Origin: Bacteroidales bacterium
Lineage (GTDB): Bacteria; Bacteroidota; Bacteroidia; Bacteroidales; Muribaculaceae
Assembly: GCA_020860515.1 (NCBI GenBank)
Contig: JAJBUG010000016.1
Span: 1 to 64,000 of the forward strand
Direction: 5' to 3'
Length of the DNA: 64,000 bases
Shown: positions 44,311-53,174 of the stretch, piece by piece
Numbering within the stretch: position 1 is the stretch's first letter
How the letters are laid out: each line of letters begins with the position of its first letter
Translations under genes and position numbers: made by a program
Notes under the pieces: generated by a model
Told to the model about the DNA's origin: nothing
Databases searched by the model: none
Seen by the model: the letters and a program-made list of their open reading frames with translations, nothing else

Positions 44311-45537
44311 TCATGTGGATAGCTGGGCTTTGAGGAAGTCTCTGATGTGGAGATGGATGATTCCTGGGTAGTCTTCTATCTCTCCAGGAATTGGATCCAT
44401 CGATACCACATACTTGGGATAATTATCATCGATTGCTTTTAGATTGCCAAACTCACGAGCTATTACCTCGTCCGAACTTAAAAGATAAGTGGCCTGCACA
44501 TAAATAGTCCTGTTTGCCTTAGTAGCTACGAAATCTACTTCTCCCTTAGGGAGAATTCCTACATTTACTTCAAAACGCTGAGCGCGGAGGTGATTCCAAA
44601 TCACATTTTCTATTATTCTTTCTATCGATTTACGGGATTGATATCCGCAAAGATAATTTCTAATTCCATGATCAGAAAAATAATATTTATAATTCTCCTC
44701 TAAAAGATGTTTGCCATGAAGATCATAACGATAGACCGGTATGCAAATTAGGGCATTATTAAGATATGAAAGGTAAGTTGAGATGGCTTGGCCTGTGGTC
44801 TTTATTCCTTGAGAAATAATGGTACCAGCAATGGAGTTGGGTGAAACCATTTTTCCTATGGTGTCAGCCATAAAGTGTGAAAGATTTTTCATCATGAGTA
44901 CATTTCGAATATTCTCACGCTCTATTACATCTTTCATCATGATAGTATTATAGACACCTTGATGAAAATCTTCTACAACTTCCAAATCATGAATATCATA
45001 ATTCCGAAGTCCTGGCAAGCCTCCTACCGTAAGATAATCTCTAAGACTGGTTTCCGAATCTTCTAATTTATGAAATGTGAGGAATTCGGGATATGTAAGG
45101 CTAAAGATTGGCATTTCTATATAACGAGCACCTAAGCGTGTGCCCAGTTCTGAGGAAAAGACATGGGCATTGCTTCCAGTTACTATGATTTGTGTTCTTT
45201 CCTCAGCATAAAGATTACGCAGGGCTATCTCATAATTTTCGATATTTTGCACCTCATCTATAAGGAGATAATTTCTCCCATCTTCAGGAAGTTTTTCTAT
45301 TGCTAAGTTGTAGAGTTCATCCGATGTCATCAGGGACTCCCCCATTCTCTGTTCCTTGTCAAGATAAAGTATATTTGAATCCGGCTCATTCTCCTCAATC
45401 CAATTTTTCAGATCATAGAGAATGTAGCTTTTACCAACTCTTCTTTGCCCTACAAGCACAATCATCATTTCTCGGTGAAAATGCTTCACTATGCGATCTA
45501 TATAGAGTGATCTTCTTATTACATTTATTCCTTTCAT
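44311..45537 (-). CDS. AAA ATPase with DUF4143-type C-terminus, catalytic lysine apparently lost
   Basis: The 408-residue protein is taken to start at 45537 (MKGINVIRRS), because the two upstream Met codons overlap the promoter palindrome and the -7 box. Walker A is GQRRVGKS (30-37) and Walker B is LLIDEVQNIE (near 95), with the sensor-like IIVTGSNAH following. The C-terminal segment GEVDFVATKANRTIYVQATYLL has the fold pattern of a PD-(D/E)XK domain. The usual E/Q-x-K reads Q-A-T, so nuclease activity is doubtful. It runs in the same direction as the neighbouring ATPase gene but has its own promoter. Confidence 0.82.
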   Translation of the reverse strand: MKGINVIRRSLYIDRIVKHFHREMMIVLVGQRRVGKSYILYDLKNWIEENEPDSNILYLDKEQRMGESLMTSDELYNLAIEKLPEDGRNYLLIDEVQNIENYEIALRNLYAEERTQIIVTGSNAHVFSSELGTRLGARYIEMPIFSLTYPEFLTFHKLEDSETSLRDYLTVGGLPGLRNYDIHDLEVVEDFHQGVYNTIMMKDVIERENIRNVLMMKNLSHFMADTIGKMVSPNSIAGTIISQGIKTTGQAISTYLSYLNNALICIPVYRYDLHGKHLLEENYKYYFSDHGIRNYLCGYQSRKSIERIIENVIWNHLRAQRFEVNVGILPKGEVDFVATKANRTIYVQATYLLSSDEVIAREFGNLKAIDDNYPKYVVSMDPIPGEIEDYPGIIHLHIRDFLKAQLST

Positions 45538-45555
45538 ATATTCTAATTTTTCTTG

Positions 45556-45587
45556 CAAATTTAGCATTTTATAAAATGCTAAACAAT
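45556..45587 (-). promoter_or_regulatory. Promoter whose whole spacer is a 24-bp palindrome (putative operator)
   Basis: On the minus strand ATTG (45584-45587), 20 bases and TAAATTTG (45556-45563) form a good promoter. The spacer plus four bases of the -7 box is a perfect 24-bp palindrome, 45560-45583. A related half-palindrome (ATTTTATAAAAT with a similar flank) lies at 45607-45624, about 41 bp further upstream. Confidence 0.75.
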
Positions 45588-45759
45588 ACTTTAAACCCAA
45601 AAATCCATTTTATAAAATTCTAAAAAATGCAAAATCAACACAAAGAAGTATGTCAGACTATATCGCCCGCAGTTGCAGAAAAGATTTTATTATGTTTTTC
45701 GGCAGAACTACCCTCACTCTCCCCAAGTCATTATCCCCAATAGCGCTTAAAATCGAAAT

Positions 45760-46656
45760 TTATTTGTTGCGAGGATGGTGGGTGAGTATTTCTTCACGAA
45801 GGAGCGAAGTGTCGGTATGCAGGTAGATTTGCGTGGTGCCGATTGACTCGTGTCCAAGCATCATCTGGATGGCTCGAAGGTTGGCACCGCCCTCGAGCAG
45901 ATGCGTAGCAAACGAATGTCGCAAGGCATGGGGTGAAATATCTCGCTTGATGCCTGCCAAGGCCGCTAAGTCGCGAATGATATAGAATACCATTACGCGC
46001 GTAAGTCTCTTCCCTCGCCTGTTAAGAAATAAAATATCCTCCTCGCCGGGCTTTGGCTGCACATCGCGATTAGCCAAATACAGCTGTATCAATTCAACTG
46101 CCGAATCCGACATTGGCACCAGACGCTGCTTATTGCCCTTGCCATCCACAATTATGGCTTTTTCTTGGAAATTAACCCTCGACTGAGGCAGATTGCAGAG
46201 TTCGCTCACTCGCAATCCACAGCTGTAGAGAGTCTCTACAATTGCCAAATTGCGTTGCCCCTCAGGCTTGCCAAGGTCAATAGCAGCCTCCATGGCGTCA
46301 ATTTCCTCGATGGTCAGCACTTCGGGCAGATGCAACCCAAGGCGGGGAGATTCCAACAGAGCCGTAGGGTCGCGGTCAATCAATCCCTCAAGCCGCATGT
46401 ATTTGTAAAATCCACGCAGTCCACTAATTATGCGCGCCTGTGAACGCGGCGATATATTCAAGTCGTGGAGCGAAGCTACAAATGCATGGACATCCTCAGG
46501 ACGGATCGATTGCAAGGCCGGACATTCCGGATCAGCTGCGGCCCAGTCGGCAAACTTGCGGGCATCCGACATGTAAGCCATGCGCGTGTTATCGCTCATG
46601 CCTCGCTCCAATGTAAGATAAGCCTCGAAGCCATCCAGAATTTTATCACGCGTCAT
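45760..46656 (-). CDS. xerD: Tyrosine recombinase XerD
   Basis: The 298-residue site-specific recombinase has an N-terminal SAM-like core-binding domain and a catalytic domain. The Arg lies in YSCGLRVSEL, the beta-hairpin Lys in GKGNKQRLVP, the HxxR motif in SPHALRHSFATHLL, the second His in LGHESIGTTQIYLH and the nucleophilic Tyr in that same segment. The length and the housekeeping neighbours fit the chromosome-dimer resolution recombinase rather than an island integrase. It is the last gene of the minus-strand cluster that begins with topA, 29 bases after rsmD. Distinguishing XerC from XerD is tentative. Confidence 0.88.
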   Translation of the reverse strand: MTRDKILDGFEAYLTLERGMSDNTRMAYMSDARKFADWAAADPECPALQSIRPEDVHAFVASLHDLNISPRSQARIISGLRGFYKYMRLEGLIDRDPTALLESPRLGLHLPEVLTIEEIDAMEAAIDLGKPEGQRNLAIVETLYSCGLRVSELCNLPQSRVNFQEKAIIVDGKGNKQRLVPMSDSAVELIQLYLANRDVQPKPGEEDILFLNRRGKRLTRVMVFYIIRDLAALAGIKRDISPHALRHSFATHLLEGGANLRAIQMMLGHESIGTTQIYLHTDTSLLREEILTHHPRNK

Positions 46657-46685
46657 ACTCGGCCCCCATTCCTCCTTTCATCCTT

Positions 46686-47243
46686 TTATCCTTTCTCTCC
46701 ACGGAACAGAGAAAAATTCACTGATCCATAAGCGCGATGGTCAAAATAGCCAGGTAGAGCTGAATAATCTCGCGAGGAATTATGCTCCATCACAAACACT
46801 CCGCCAGGTGCCAAAATGCCCGACTCCAACACCTTGACAGGCACCTCGTCGAAATTTTCCATATCATAGGGAGGATCTGCAAATATCACATCATACTGTG
46901 ATGTGCCACGCTTGGCCGTATCAAGAAATTTTAACACATCGCCTCGTATAATCCGGTGATTGTCAGCCTCAAGAATTTTTGATACCTTGCGAATAAATTC
47001 ATGCTGAGTGGCAGCCTTCTCAATCGAAGTGACTGTGCTGCAACCCCGAGATAAAAACTCAAATGACACAGCTCCTGTGCCAGCAAAAAGGTCAAGAGCC
47101 CTCAAACCTTCAAAATCCACAAGATTCTCAAGCACATTGAAGATATTTTCACGTGCGAAGTCGGTTGTGGGCCGAGCTGTAATGTTTTTAGGCACATCGA
47201 ATCGCCTACGGCCATATTTTCCACGAATTATCCTCATAATCAA
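46686..47243 (-). CDS. rsmD: 16S rRNA (guanine966-N2)-methyltransferase RsmD
   Basis: The 185-residue methyltransferase starts MIMRIIRGKYGRR and shows the family pattern. PTTDFARENIFNVL is followed by the AdoMet motif LDLFAGTGAVSFEFLSRG and the catalytic DPPYD in VIFADPPYD. It modifies G966 of 16S rRNA during small-subunit assembly. It lies between DUF3822 and xerD in the same direction with short gaps. The pairing with DUF3822 is usual in Bacteroidetes. Confidence 0.93.
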   Translation of the reverse strand: MIMRIIRGKYGRRRFDVPKNITARPTTDFARENIFNVLENLVDFEGLRALDLFAGTGAVSFEFLSRGCSTVTSIEKAATQHEFIRKVSKILEADNHRIIRGDVLKFLDTAKRGTSQYDVIFADPPYDMENFDEVPVKVLESGILAPGGVFVMEHNSSRDYSALPGYFDHRAYGSVNFSLFRGEKG

Positions 47244-47300
47244 TTAATATTTAATAATGAATAATGAACTATAAGACCAGAGCCCAAAGACCAGAGACAC

Positions 47301-48104
47301 CTACACCACCAGTAGCTCAAGAGGAGTAGACACATCCGCGCCAGCCCTATACAACTCGCTTGGGAAGATAAGAGGCATTACCTTAGGGGCAAACGGGCGC
47401 AGGCGAGCCATCACATCGTCGCGAAGCGAAGTGTCGCCAAAAATCATGATCTCTGTATCCAGCAGATTGTATTCCGAGGTCTGGGTAGCAGCCATAATAT
47501 AATAGGCAGCATCATCAGCCGTAGGAGCCACAAACGAATTTGCTATCCTAAGCATTTGCCCCTCAGTGGCTACCACATCAACCCAGCCTGGACGCACACG
47601 AGCATATACACGATCCGCATTCCCCTGTCGTGCACGGTTGCTGAAATATCCAGCCATCACAGCTATGGGATGCATTATCTTGCCATCCAGGAAAGTGCGC
47701 TGCAAAAACGCTAACAAACCGCTATCAACCGCCATAAGCAGAGTGTCGTCAGTGCCTTCAATTTCCTGTGCCACCACCGTAAGCTTAGGATCGGGATAGA
47801 GGGCCAGCATTATCTTCTCGCGCAGTTCTTCGTTGGTAATTTCGCGAGGCACTATCGTAAACTTAGTGGTGTCAATCAGCACGCTTGTGCGGTCGAAATC
47901 GCTTAGCAGTAGAGGATTTTCATAAATCATATCCTCAAAAGCCGCCAGCTGGGCCATGCTCTTATCCAGCTCAATAGTCTCATGCACCAAAGTGGCATCC
48001 TCAAGCAACGGATTCAGCACGACCTCTACGAGCAGGGGCCGCACAGCCATCGCCATTCGCCACATCTGTGGCACTGGAGCCATATCTTTGGTCAGTTGAG
48101 TCAT
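47301..48104 (-). CDS. DUF3822 family protein
   Basis: The 267-residue protein is recognised mainly by its position directly upstream of rsmD and its pattern of two related halves. It contains a DTTKFTIVPREI segment and LLDTEIMIFGDTSLRDDVMARLRPF near the C-terminus, which fit the actin/HSP70-like fold assigned to DUF3822. There is no signal peptide or membrane helix. The role is unknown; the constant link to rsmD suggests a part in ribosome or RNA work (inference). Confidence 0.75.
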   Translation of the reverse strand: MTQLTKDMAPVPQMWRMAMAVRPLLVEVVLNPLLEDATLVHETIELDKSMAQLAAFEDMIYENPLLLSDFDRTSVLIDTTKFTIVPREITNEELREKIMLALYPDPKLTVVAQEIEGTDDTLLMAVDSGLLAFLQRTFLDGKIMHPIAVMAGYFSNRARQGNADRVYARVRPGWVDVVATEGQMLRIANSFVAPTADDAAYYIMAATQTSEYNLLDTEIMIFGDTSLRDDVMARLRPFAPKVMPLIFPSELYRAGADVSTPLELLVV

Positions 48105-48127
48105 CGGTTGGGTGATTTGGTGGTTGG

Positions 48128-49042
48128 TTATACCAATTTGCTGAAAGCTTGAGGAATTGCCGACGAAAAATTCATGTCTTTTCGGGTGATCGGATGCACA
48201 AAGCGCAGAGTCTGAGCATGCAATGCCAAACGCTGAATAGGACTCGGTTTTGCGCCATAGCGGCGATCGCCGCTGATCGGATGGCCCAGATCCTTCATGT
48301 GCACGCGTATCTGATTCTTACGGCCTGTGTCAAGCGAGACCTCTACCATTGTGTAGCCATTCCGAGCCTTAAGAGTCTTATAACGCGTTACGGCCAACTT
48401 GCCTTCTTCCGGATTCTGCGTGCTGTACACCTCGTGCCTTGCATTTTCTGCCAAATAGCTGCGCACCTCGCCTTCGGGCTGGTCGAGATACCCCTCAAGC
48501 ACTGCAATATATTTACGCTCGAGCACCATATTGTTCCAATTATGCTGCATGGCATCCTTGGCCTTCTCATTCTTTGCAAACATCATCAAGCCAGAGGTCT
48601 GCTGATCAAGACGATGCACTATGAACAGCTTATTGCGTGGATCCTTCTCCTTGAGGTAATCACGCAGGATAGAATAAGCTGTGCCTTGCTTTTTCTTGTC
48701 GGTAGCCATGCTCAGCAAGCCATAGCCTTTATATACTACCAAAATATCATCGTCCTCATAGTAGATTTTGAGGCGCGGATGATGGAACACCACAAAAGCG
48801 CGGCTCTGGTTCACCTTCACATCGTCGCCTTGCTTGAGCGGAGTGTCAAACTGTCGAGTCACCTGGCCATTGACCATCACTTGGTCATGACGCAGGTAAT
48901 CCTTGATGGTGTTTCGCTTGCACATCGGCAGTTGGGCTATCAAGTGAGGCATCAGCGTGGTGGCTTCTTTTACCGGCAGGTCCACGATGGTATCAGTCAC
49001 CACTCGGGGCATCGGCTTGTTATTGTGAGTTTGATTTTTCAT
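48128..49042 (-). CDS. RluA-family pseudouridine synthase
   Basis: The 304-residue enzyme has an N-terminal S4 RNA-binding domain (MCKRNTIKDYLRHDQVMVNGQ, in part) and the catalytic domain with HRLDQQTSG, where Asp is the nucleophile near residue 145. Further family motifs are RKYIAVLEGYL, VSLDTGRKNQIRVHM and GHPISGDRRYG. It isomerises uridines in rRNA or tRNA; which RluA/C/D specificity applies cannot be told. It lies 33 bases after topA in the same direction. Confidence 0.92.
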   Translation of the reverse strand: MKNQTHNNKPMPRVVTDTIVDLPVKEATTLMPHLIAQLPMCKRNTIKDYLRHDQVMVNGQVTRQFDTPLKQGDDVKVNQSRAFVVFHHPRLKIYYEDDDILVVYKGYGLLSMATDKKKQGTAYSILRDYLKEKDPRNKLFIVHRLDQQTSGLMMFAKNEKAKDAMQHNWNNMVLERKYIAVLEGYLDQPEGEVRSYLAENARHEVYSTQNPEEGKLAVTRYKTLKARNGYTMVEVSLDTGRKNQIRVHMKDLGHPISGDRRYGAKPSPIQRLALHAQTLRFVHPITRKDMNFSSAIPQAFSKLV

Positions 49043-49075
49043 GATTCTATCCTTAAGTCGTATCGGCCCTAAGCC

Positions 49076-51388
49076 TTAACTCTTAGTCTTCTTTCTTTTG
49101 GGTTTGTCAGCTTGGCTGTTTACAATTTCCATCGCCTGGTCGTAAGTCAACGTGAGTGGATCCACTGATTTTGGAATCTTATAATTAGCTTTTTTGTAGG
49201 CAATATATACACCGTAGCGGCCATTAAGCACCTTCAGTTCAGGATCTTGGTCAAATTCCTTTACCAATTTATTCTTCTCAGCCTTGCGCTTTTCCTCGAT
49301 CAACTCAATGGCTTGCTCCTCAGTCAGTTCGGCTGGTGCAATATCTTTTGGAATCGACACAAACTTGCCATCATGCTTCACATAAGGGCCAAAGCGACCA
49401 ATAGCTACAGTGAGCTCTTTGCCCTCATATTCGCCTATTGTGCGTGGAAACTCAAATAGTTTCAGTGCCTCCTCGAGTGTGATATCGGCTATCGATTGGC
49501 CTTTCTGTAGCGAGGCAAACAGAGGTTTCTCCCCATCATCGCCAGTGCCAATCTGCACCAGTGGGCCAAAACGGCCAATCTTTACCGACACTGGCTTGCC
49601 ATTTTCGGGATGCACGCCAAGCATTCTTTCACCTACCTTATGCTCAAGGCGCATGCTGTTTACCTTGTCAATCTCAGGGTGGAACACATTGTAGAAGTCC
49701 TCAATTACCTCGGGCCATTGCTGCTGACCCTCGGCTATTTCGTCGAATTTTTCCTCGATGTTGGCAGTGAAGTTATAATCCACGATGCCTCCGAAATAAT
49801 CCTCAAGGAAGTCATTGACAATTTCGCCAGTATCCGTAGGTATCAGCTTGCCCTTTTCTGAGCCAGTCATCTCAGTCTTGGTCTTTTCGGTGATTTTGTT
49901 GCCTTTGAGCGTCAGGGTAAGGAACTCGCGCTCTTCACCCTGCTTTTCACCCTTCTCCACATATTCGCGCTGCTGGATGGTAGAGATCGTAGGCGCATAG
50001 GTAGAGGGGCGCCCTATGCCAAGTTCCTCCATCTTCTTCACCAGGGTGGCTTCAGTGTAGCGTGGAGGCTGCTGGGTGTAACGTTGCAAAGCTGTGATAT
50101 CCAGCATATTCAGCAATTCCCCCTTTTGCATAGGAGGCAGCATATTGGTGTCTTCGGAGGCTTGGTCATCGTCGGTGCTCTCCAGATACACCTTCAGGAA
50201 GCCATCAAATTTCACCACTTCGCCAGTAGCTACGAAATGCTCGGGGCGCGTAGATGGCAGGATATCCACTGTGGTCTTCTCGATCTCGGCATCAGCCATC
50301 TGCGAAGCAATGGCGCGCTTCCATATCAGATTGTAGAGCCGTTTTTCTTGGGCAGTGCCCTCAATGTCATGGCGATTTATATACGTTGGGCGAATGGCCT
50401 CGTGTGCCTCCTGGGCACCCTTGCTATGGGTGTGGTAATGGCGCACCTTGAGGTATTCGGCGCCTATATTATTGGTTATTTCTTCACTTATGCTCTTTAT
50501 GGCAAGTGCCGAGAGATTAGTTGAGTCGGTACGCATATAGGTGATCAGACCGGCTTCGTAAAGCTTCTGTGCCACCATCATAGTTTGCGACACCGAGAAT
50601 CCCAGCTTGCGGGCTGCATCCTGCTGCAGGGTGCTGGTAGTAAATGGTGGTGCGGGGCATTTTTTCTGGGGCCTTACTTGAATGTCGGTCACCTTGTATG
50701 TGGCACCCTTGCAAGCCTCCAGAAATTCACGTGCAGCATCAGCATCAGCCAAGCGGCGTGAAAGGTCAGCCTTTACCTTAGAGCCATCCGAGGTAGAGAA
50801 ATTGCCTGTAACTCTGAAATATGGCTCTGATACAAAATTTTTGATTTCCTTTTCGCGGTCCACTATCAGGCGCACCGCTACTGACTGCACTCGTCCCGCC
50901 GAAAGCGACGGCTTGATTTTCTTCCACAACACAGGCGAAAGCTCAAAGCCTACGATGCGGTCGAGCACTCGGCGTGCCTGCTGGGCATCTACCAAGTTGA
51001 GATCAATATCACGCGGATTTTCTATGGCATGCAGGATGGCAGGCTTGGTGATTTCGTGAAATACGATTCGCTTTGTGTGCTCGGGCGTCAGACCTAACAC
51101 CTCATAGAGATGCCAAGCAATAGCCTCCCCTTCGCGATCCTCATCAGATGCCAGCCATACTGTCTGGGCCTCTGAGGCTGCCTTTTTAAGCTCAGCCACA
51201 AGCGAACGCTTATCATCGGGGATTTCATAGATAGGGCTAAAGCCATCCTCTACATCGATACTGAAATTTTTCTTCTTCAGATCGCGGATGTGTCCGTAGC
51301 TCGACATCACCTTGTAATCTTTTCCGAGAAATTTCTCGATGGTCTTGGCTTTGGCTGGAGATTCTACTATAACTAAGTTCTTTAGCAT
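49076..51388 (-). CDS. topA: DNA topoisomerase I
   Basis: The 770-residue type IA topoisomerase has the Toprim domain (LVIVESPAKAKTIEKFLG, then SDEDREGEAIAWHL with the metal-binding D-x-D-x-E) and the active-site Tyr in LITYMRTDST (near residue 285). The C-terminus carries repeats with PLFASLQKGQSIADITLEEAL and IGRFGPYVKHDGKF instead of Cys zinc fingers, as is usual in Bacteroidetes. It ends in a basic KPKRKKTKS tail. It relaxes negative supercoils. A consensus promoter precedes it. Confidence 0.96.
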   Translation of the reverse strand: MLKNLVIVESPAKAKTIEKFLGKDYKVMSSYGHIRDLKKKNFSIDVEDGFSPIYEIPDDKRSLVAELKKAASEAQTVWLASDEDREGEAIAWHLYEVLGLTPEHTKRIVFHEITKPAILHAIENPRDIDLNLVDAQQARRVLDRIVGFELSPVLWKKIKPSLSAGRVQSVAVRLIVDREKEIKNFVSEPYFRVTGNFSTSDGSKVKADLSRRLADADAAREFLEACKGATYKVTDIQVRPQKKCPAPPFTTSTLQQDAARKLGFSVSQTMMVAQKLYEAGLITYMRTDSTNLSALAIKSISEEITNNIGAEYLKVRHYHTHSKGAQEAHEAIRPTYINRHDIEGTAQEKRLYNLIWKRAIASQMADAEIEKTTVDILPSTRPEHFVATGEVVKFDGFLKVYLESTDDDQASEDTNMLPPMQKGELLNMLDITALQRYTQQPPRYTEATLVKKMEELGIGRPSTYAPTISTIQQREYVEKGEKQGEEREFLTLTLKGNKITEKTKTEMTGSEKGKLIPTDTGEIVNDFLEDYFGGIVDYNFTANIEEKFDEIAEGQQQWPEVIEDFYNVFHPEIDKVNSMRLEHKVGERMLGVHPENGKPVSVKIGRFGPLVQIGTGDDGEKPLFASLQKGQSIADITLEEALKLFEFPRTIGEYEGKELTVAIGRFGPYVKHDGKFVSIPKDIAPAELTEEQAIELIEEKRKAEKNKLVKEFDQDPELKVLNGRYGVYIAYKKANYKIPKSVDPLTLTYDQAMEIVNSQADKPKRKKTKS

Positions 51389-51408
51389 GCTATTTTTAAA
51401 TTTGACGC

Positions 51409-51440
51409 CAAAATTAGAAAAAATTTTTCAAACACACAAA
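51409..51440 (-). promoter_or_regulatory. Promoter of the topA cluster
   Basis: On the minus strand TTTG (51437-51440), 20 bases and TAATTTTG (51409-51416) match the Bacteroidetes consensus exactly, 20 bases before the topA start. Confidence 0.82.
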
Positions 51441-51468
51441 TTAATAACCTTTAACTTATTTCAATGGT

Positions 51469-51924
51469 TCACTCTCGCAGACGCGAATCGATCACGATTG
51501 TCACTGGCCCGTCGTTGACGAGAGCTACCTGCATATCTGCCCCAAATACTCCGCGAGCCACTGGGCGCCCCAGCAGATCCTCCATCTTTTGGCAAAAGGC
51601 TTCGTAGAGAGGCACTGCCACATCGTGGCCAGCTGCTCGTATGTAGCTGGGCCGATTACCCTTGCGAGTACTGGCCGTGAGGGTAAATTGACTTACAGCC
51701 ATTACCCGAGCCTCTGGCACATCGGCAATTGCCACATTCATCACGCCGTTGGCATCCGGGAAGATACGCATGCTTGCAGTCTTGGCGGCCAGCCATTCCA
51801 TGTCGGCAAGGGTGTCGCCTTGCTCTACGCCTACCAGCACCATCAGGCCCACGCCAATTTGGCTGTGCAGCTCGCCAGCAATTGTCACACTGGCCTCAGT
51901 GACTCTCTGTATAACTAACCTCAT
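51469..51924 (-). CDS. dtd: D-aminoacyl-tRNA deacylase
   Basis: The 151-residue protein is of full family length. It starts MRLVIQRVTEASV and shows the two active-site motifs, SQFTL (near residue 98) and the GPVT motif (in NDGPVTIVID near 138) that holds the Gly-cisPro substrate filter. It removes D-amino acids from mischarged tRNAs. The gene stands alone between topA and a triple 79-bp repeat. Confidence 0.95.
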   Translation of the reverse strand: MRLVIQRVTEASVTIAGELHSQIGVGLMVLVGVEQGDTLADMEWLAAKTASMRIFPDANGVMNVAIADVPEARVMAVSQFTLTASTRKGNRPSYIRAAGHDVAVPLYEAFCQKMEDLLGRPVARGVFGADMQVALVNDGPVTIVIDSRLRE

Positions 51925-52159
51925 TTTAAATTACAAGTTACAAATTACAAGTTACAAATTTCAAATTACTATCCGTATGGTATTTGTAATTTGTAATTTT
52001 TATTTTAAATTACAAGTTACAAATTACAAGTTACAAATTTCAAATTACTATCCGTATGGTATTTGTAATTTGTAATTTTTATTTTAAATTACAAGTTACA
52101 AATTACAAGTTACAAGTTACAAATTACTATTCGTATGGTATTTGTAATTTGTAATTTTT
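51923..52159. repeat. Three tandem copies of a 79-bp repeat
   Basis: Units begin at 51923, 52002 and 52081. Each contains heptameric AGTTACA/AATTACA runs, a CTATCCGTATGG core, then TTTGTAATTTGTAATTTTT, which can pair with the heptamers. The third copy has small changes (TTCG in place of TCCG). It fills the gap between dtd and panB. Confidence 0.93.
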
Positions 52160-52980
52160 CAGTATTGTTCTTTTTCGTTGGGGAAGTCAACGTTCTTTAC
52201 ATCGTCGATATACTGGCTTACTGCTCCGTTGATTATATTGTCGAGGTCGGCATAGCGGCGCAGGAACTTTGGTGAGAATCCCTGGTTGATGCCAAGCATA
52301 TCGTGCATCACCAAAATCTGTCCGTCGCATCCATTGCCAGCGCCAATGCCAATGATTGGAATCGACACCTCTTTGGCCACGCGTGCTGCCAAGGTAGCGG
52401 GCACCTTTTCAATCACCATGGCGAAGCAGCCAAGTTCCTCAAGCAGATGAGCATCCGCAACCAGCTTTTCGGCCTCGGCCTCCTCCTTGGCACGCACAGC
52501 GTAGGTGCCAAATTTGTTGATGCTTTGCGGCGTGAGGCCCAGATGCCCCATCACTGGAATTCCAGCACAGAGGATGCGCTCGATGCTTTCGCGGATTTCA
52601 GCTCCGCCCTCAAGCTTCACTGCCTCGGCATGGCTCTCCTTCATTATTCTGATAGCATTGCTCAGGGCCTCCTTGCTATTGCCCTGATAGGTGCCAAAGG
52701 GCATATCGCAAACTACCAGGGCACGATTTACGCCCTTCACCACGCTCTTGGCATGGTAAATCATCTGGTCAAGGGTTATAGGCAGGGTTGTCATGTTGCC
52801 CGCCATCACATTCGATGCCGAATCGCCCACCAAAATCAGGTCCATACCGGCTTGGTCGATGAGCTTGGCCATCGAGTAATCATATGCAGTGAGGCAAGCA
52901 ATCTTCTCGCCTCGGCGTTTCATCTCAATCAGGCGCGCGGTGGTCACCTTGCGTTTGTCATCTACTGTATTTGTTGACAT
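52159..52980 (-). CDS. panB: 3-methyl-2-oxobutanoate hydroxymethyltransferase
   Basis: The 273-residue TIM-barrel enzyme makes ketopantoate from alpha-ketoisovalerate and methylene-tetrahydrofolate, the first step of pantothenate synthesis. Family motifs are [32 protein letters not shown] with the metal-binding Asp, [31 protein letters not shown] (catalytic Glu) and [17 protein letters not shown]. The start lies shortly after a minus-strand TAACTTTG box. No panC or panD adjoins it. Confidence 0.96.
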   Translation of the reverse strand: MSTNTVDDKRKVTTARLIEMKRRGEKIACLTAYDYSMAKLIDQAGMDLILVGDSASNVMAGNMTTLPITLDQMIYHAKSVVKGVNRALVVCDMPFGTYQGNSKEALSNAIRIMKESHAEAVKLEGGAEIRESIERILCAGIPVMGHLGLTPQSINKFGTYAVRAKEEAEAEKLVADAHLLEELGCFAMVIEKVPATLAARVAKEVSIPIIGIGAGNGCDGQILVMHDMLGINQGFSPKFLRRYADLDNIINGAVSQYIDDVKNVDFPNEKEQY

Positions 52981-53051
52981 CTTTGTTCTTTTTACCTTAA
53001 TTATTTGTTGATTTTAAATGCTTAATAAGGGTATTGGCAGAAAAATCAGCG

Positions 53052-53059
53052 CAAAGTTA
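53052..53059 (-). promoter_or_regulatory. -7 box for panB
   Basis: TAACTTTG on the minus strand, followed by CGC, lies about 70 bases before the panB start. A plus-strand TAAATTTG for the POT gene lies about 45 bases away, so the two promoters are divergent. Confidence 0.55.
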
Positions 53060-53174
53060 AGATTTATTGTTGAGAAATTGGGTAAAATTCCGATAAAATC
53101 GCTAAATTTGCTCCTTATAAATTTAATACCATCATTTATAACACAAATTTTAATCAAAAAATAACGAACCAATC

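Noticed and set aside
45760..46656. Tyrosine recombinase as the integrase of the accessory island
   Set aside because: It lies in a housekeeping cluster with rsmD and DUF3822 in the same direction and has the length and motifs of XerC/D. No tRNA or attachment-site duplication was found.
48149..49072. Plus-strand open frame of 307 codons opposite the pseudouridine synthase
   Set aside because: The minus strand has clear S4 and HRLD motifs with operon context, while the plus frame looks like random Leu/His-rich translation.
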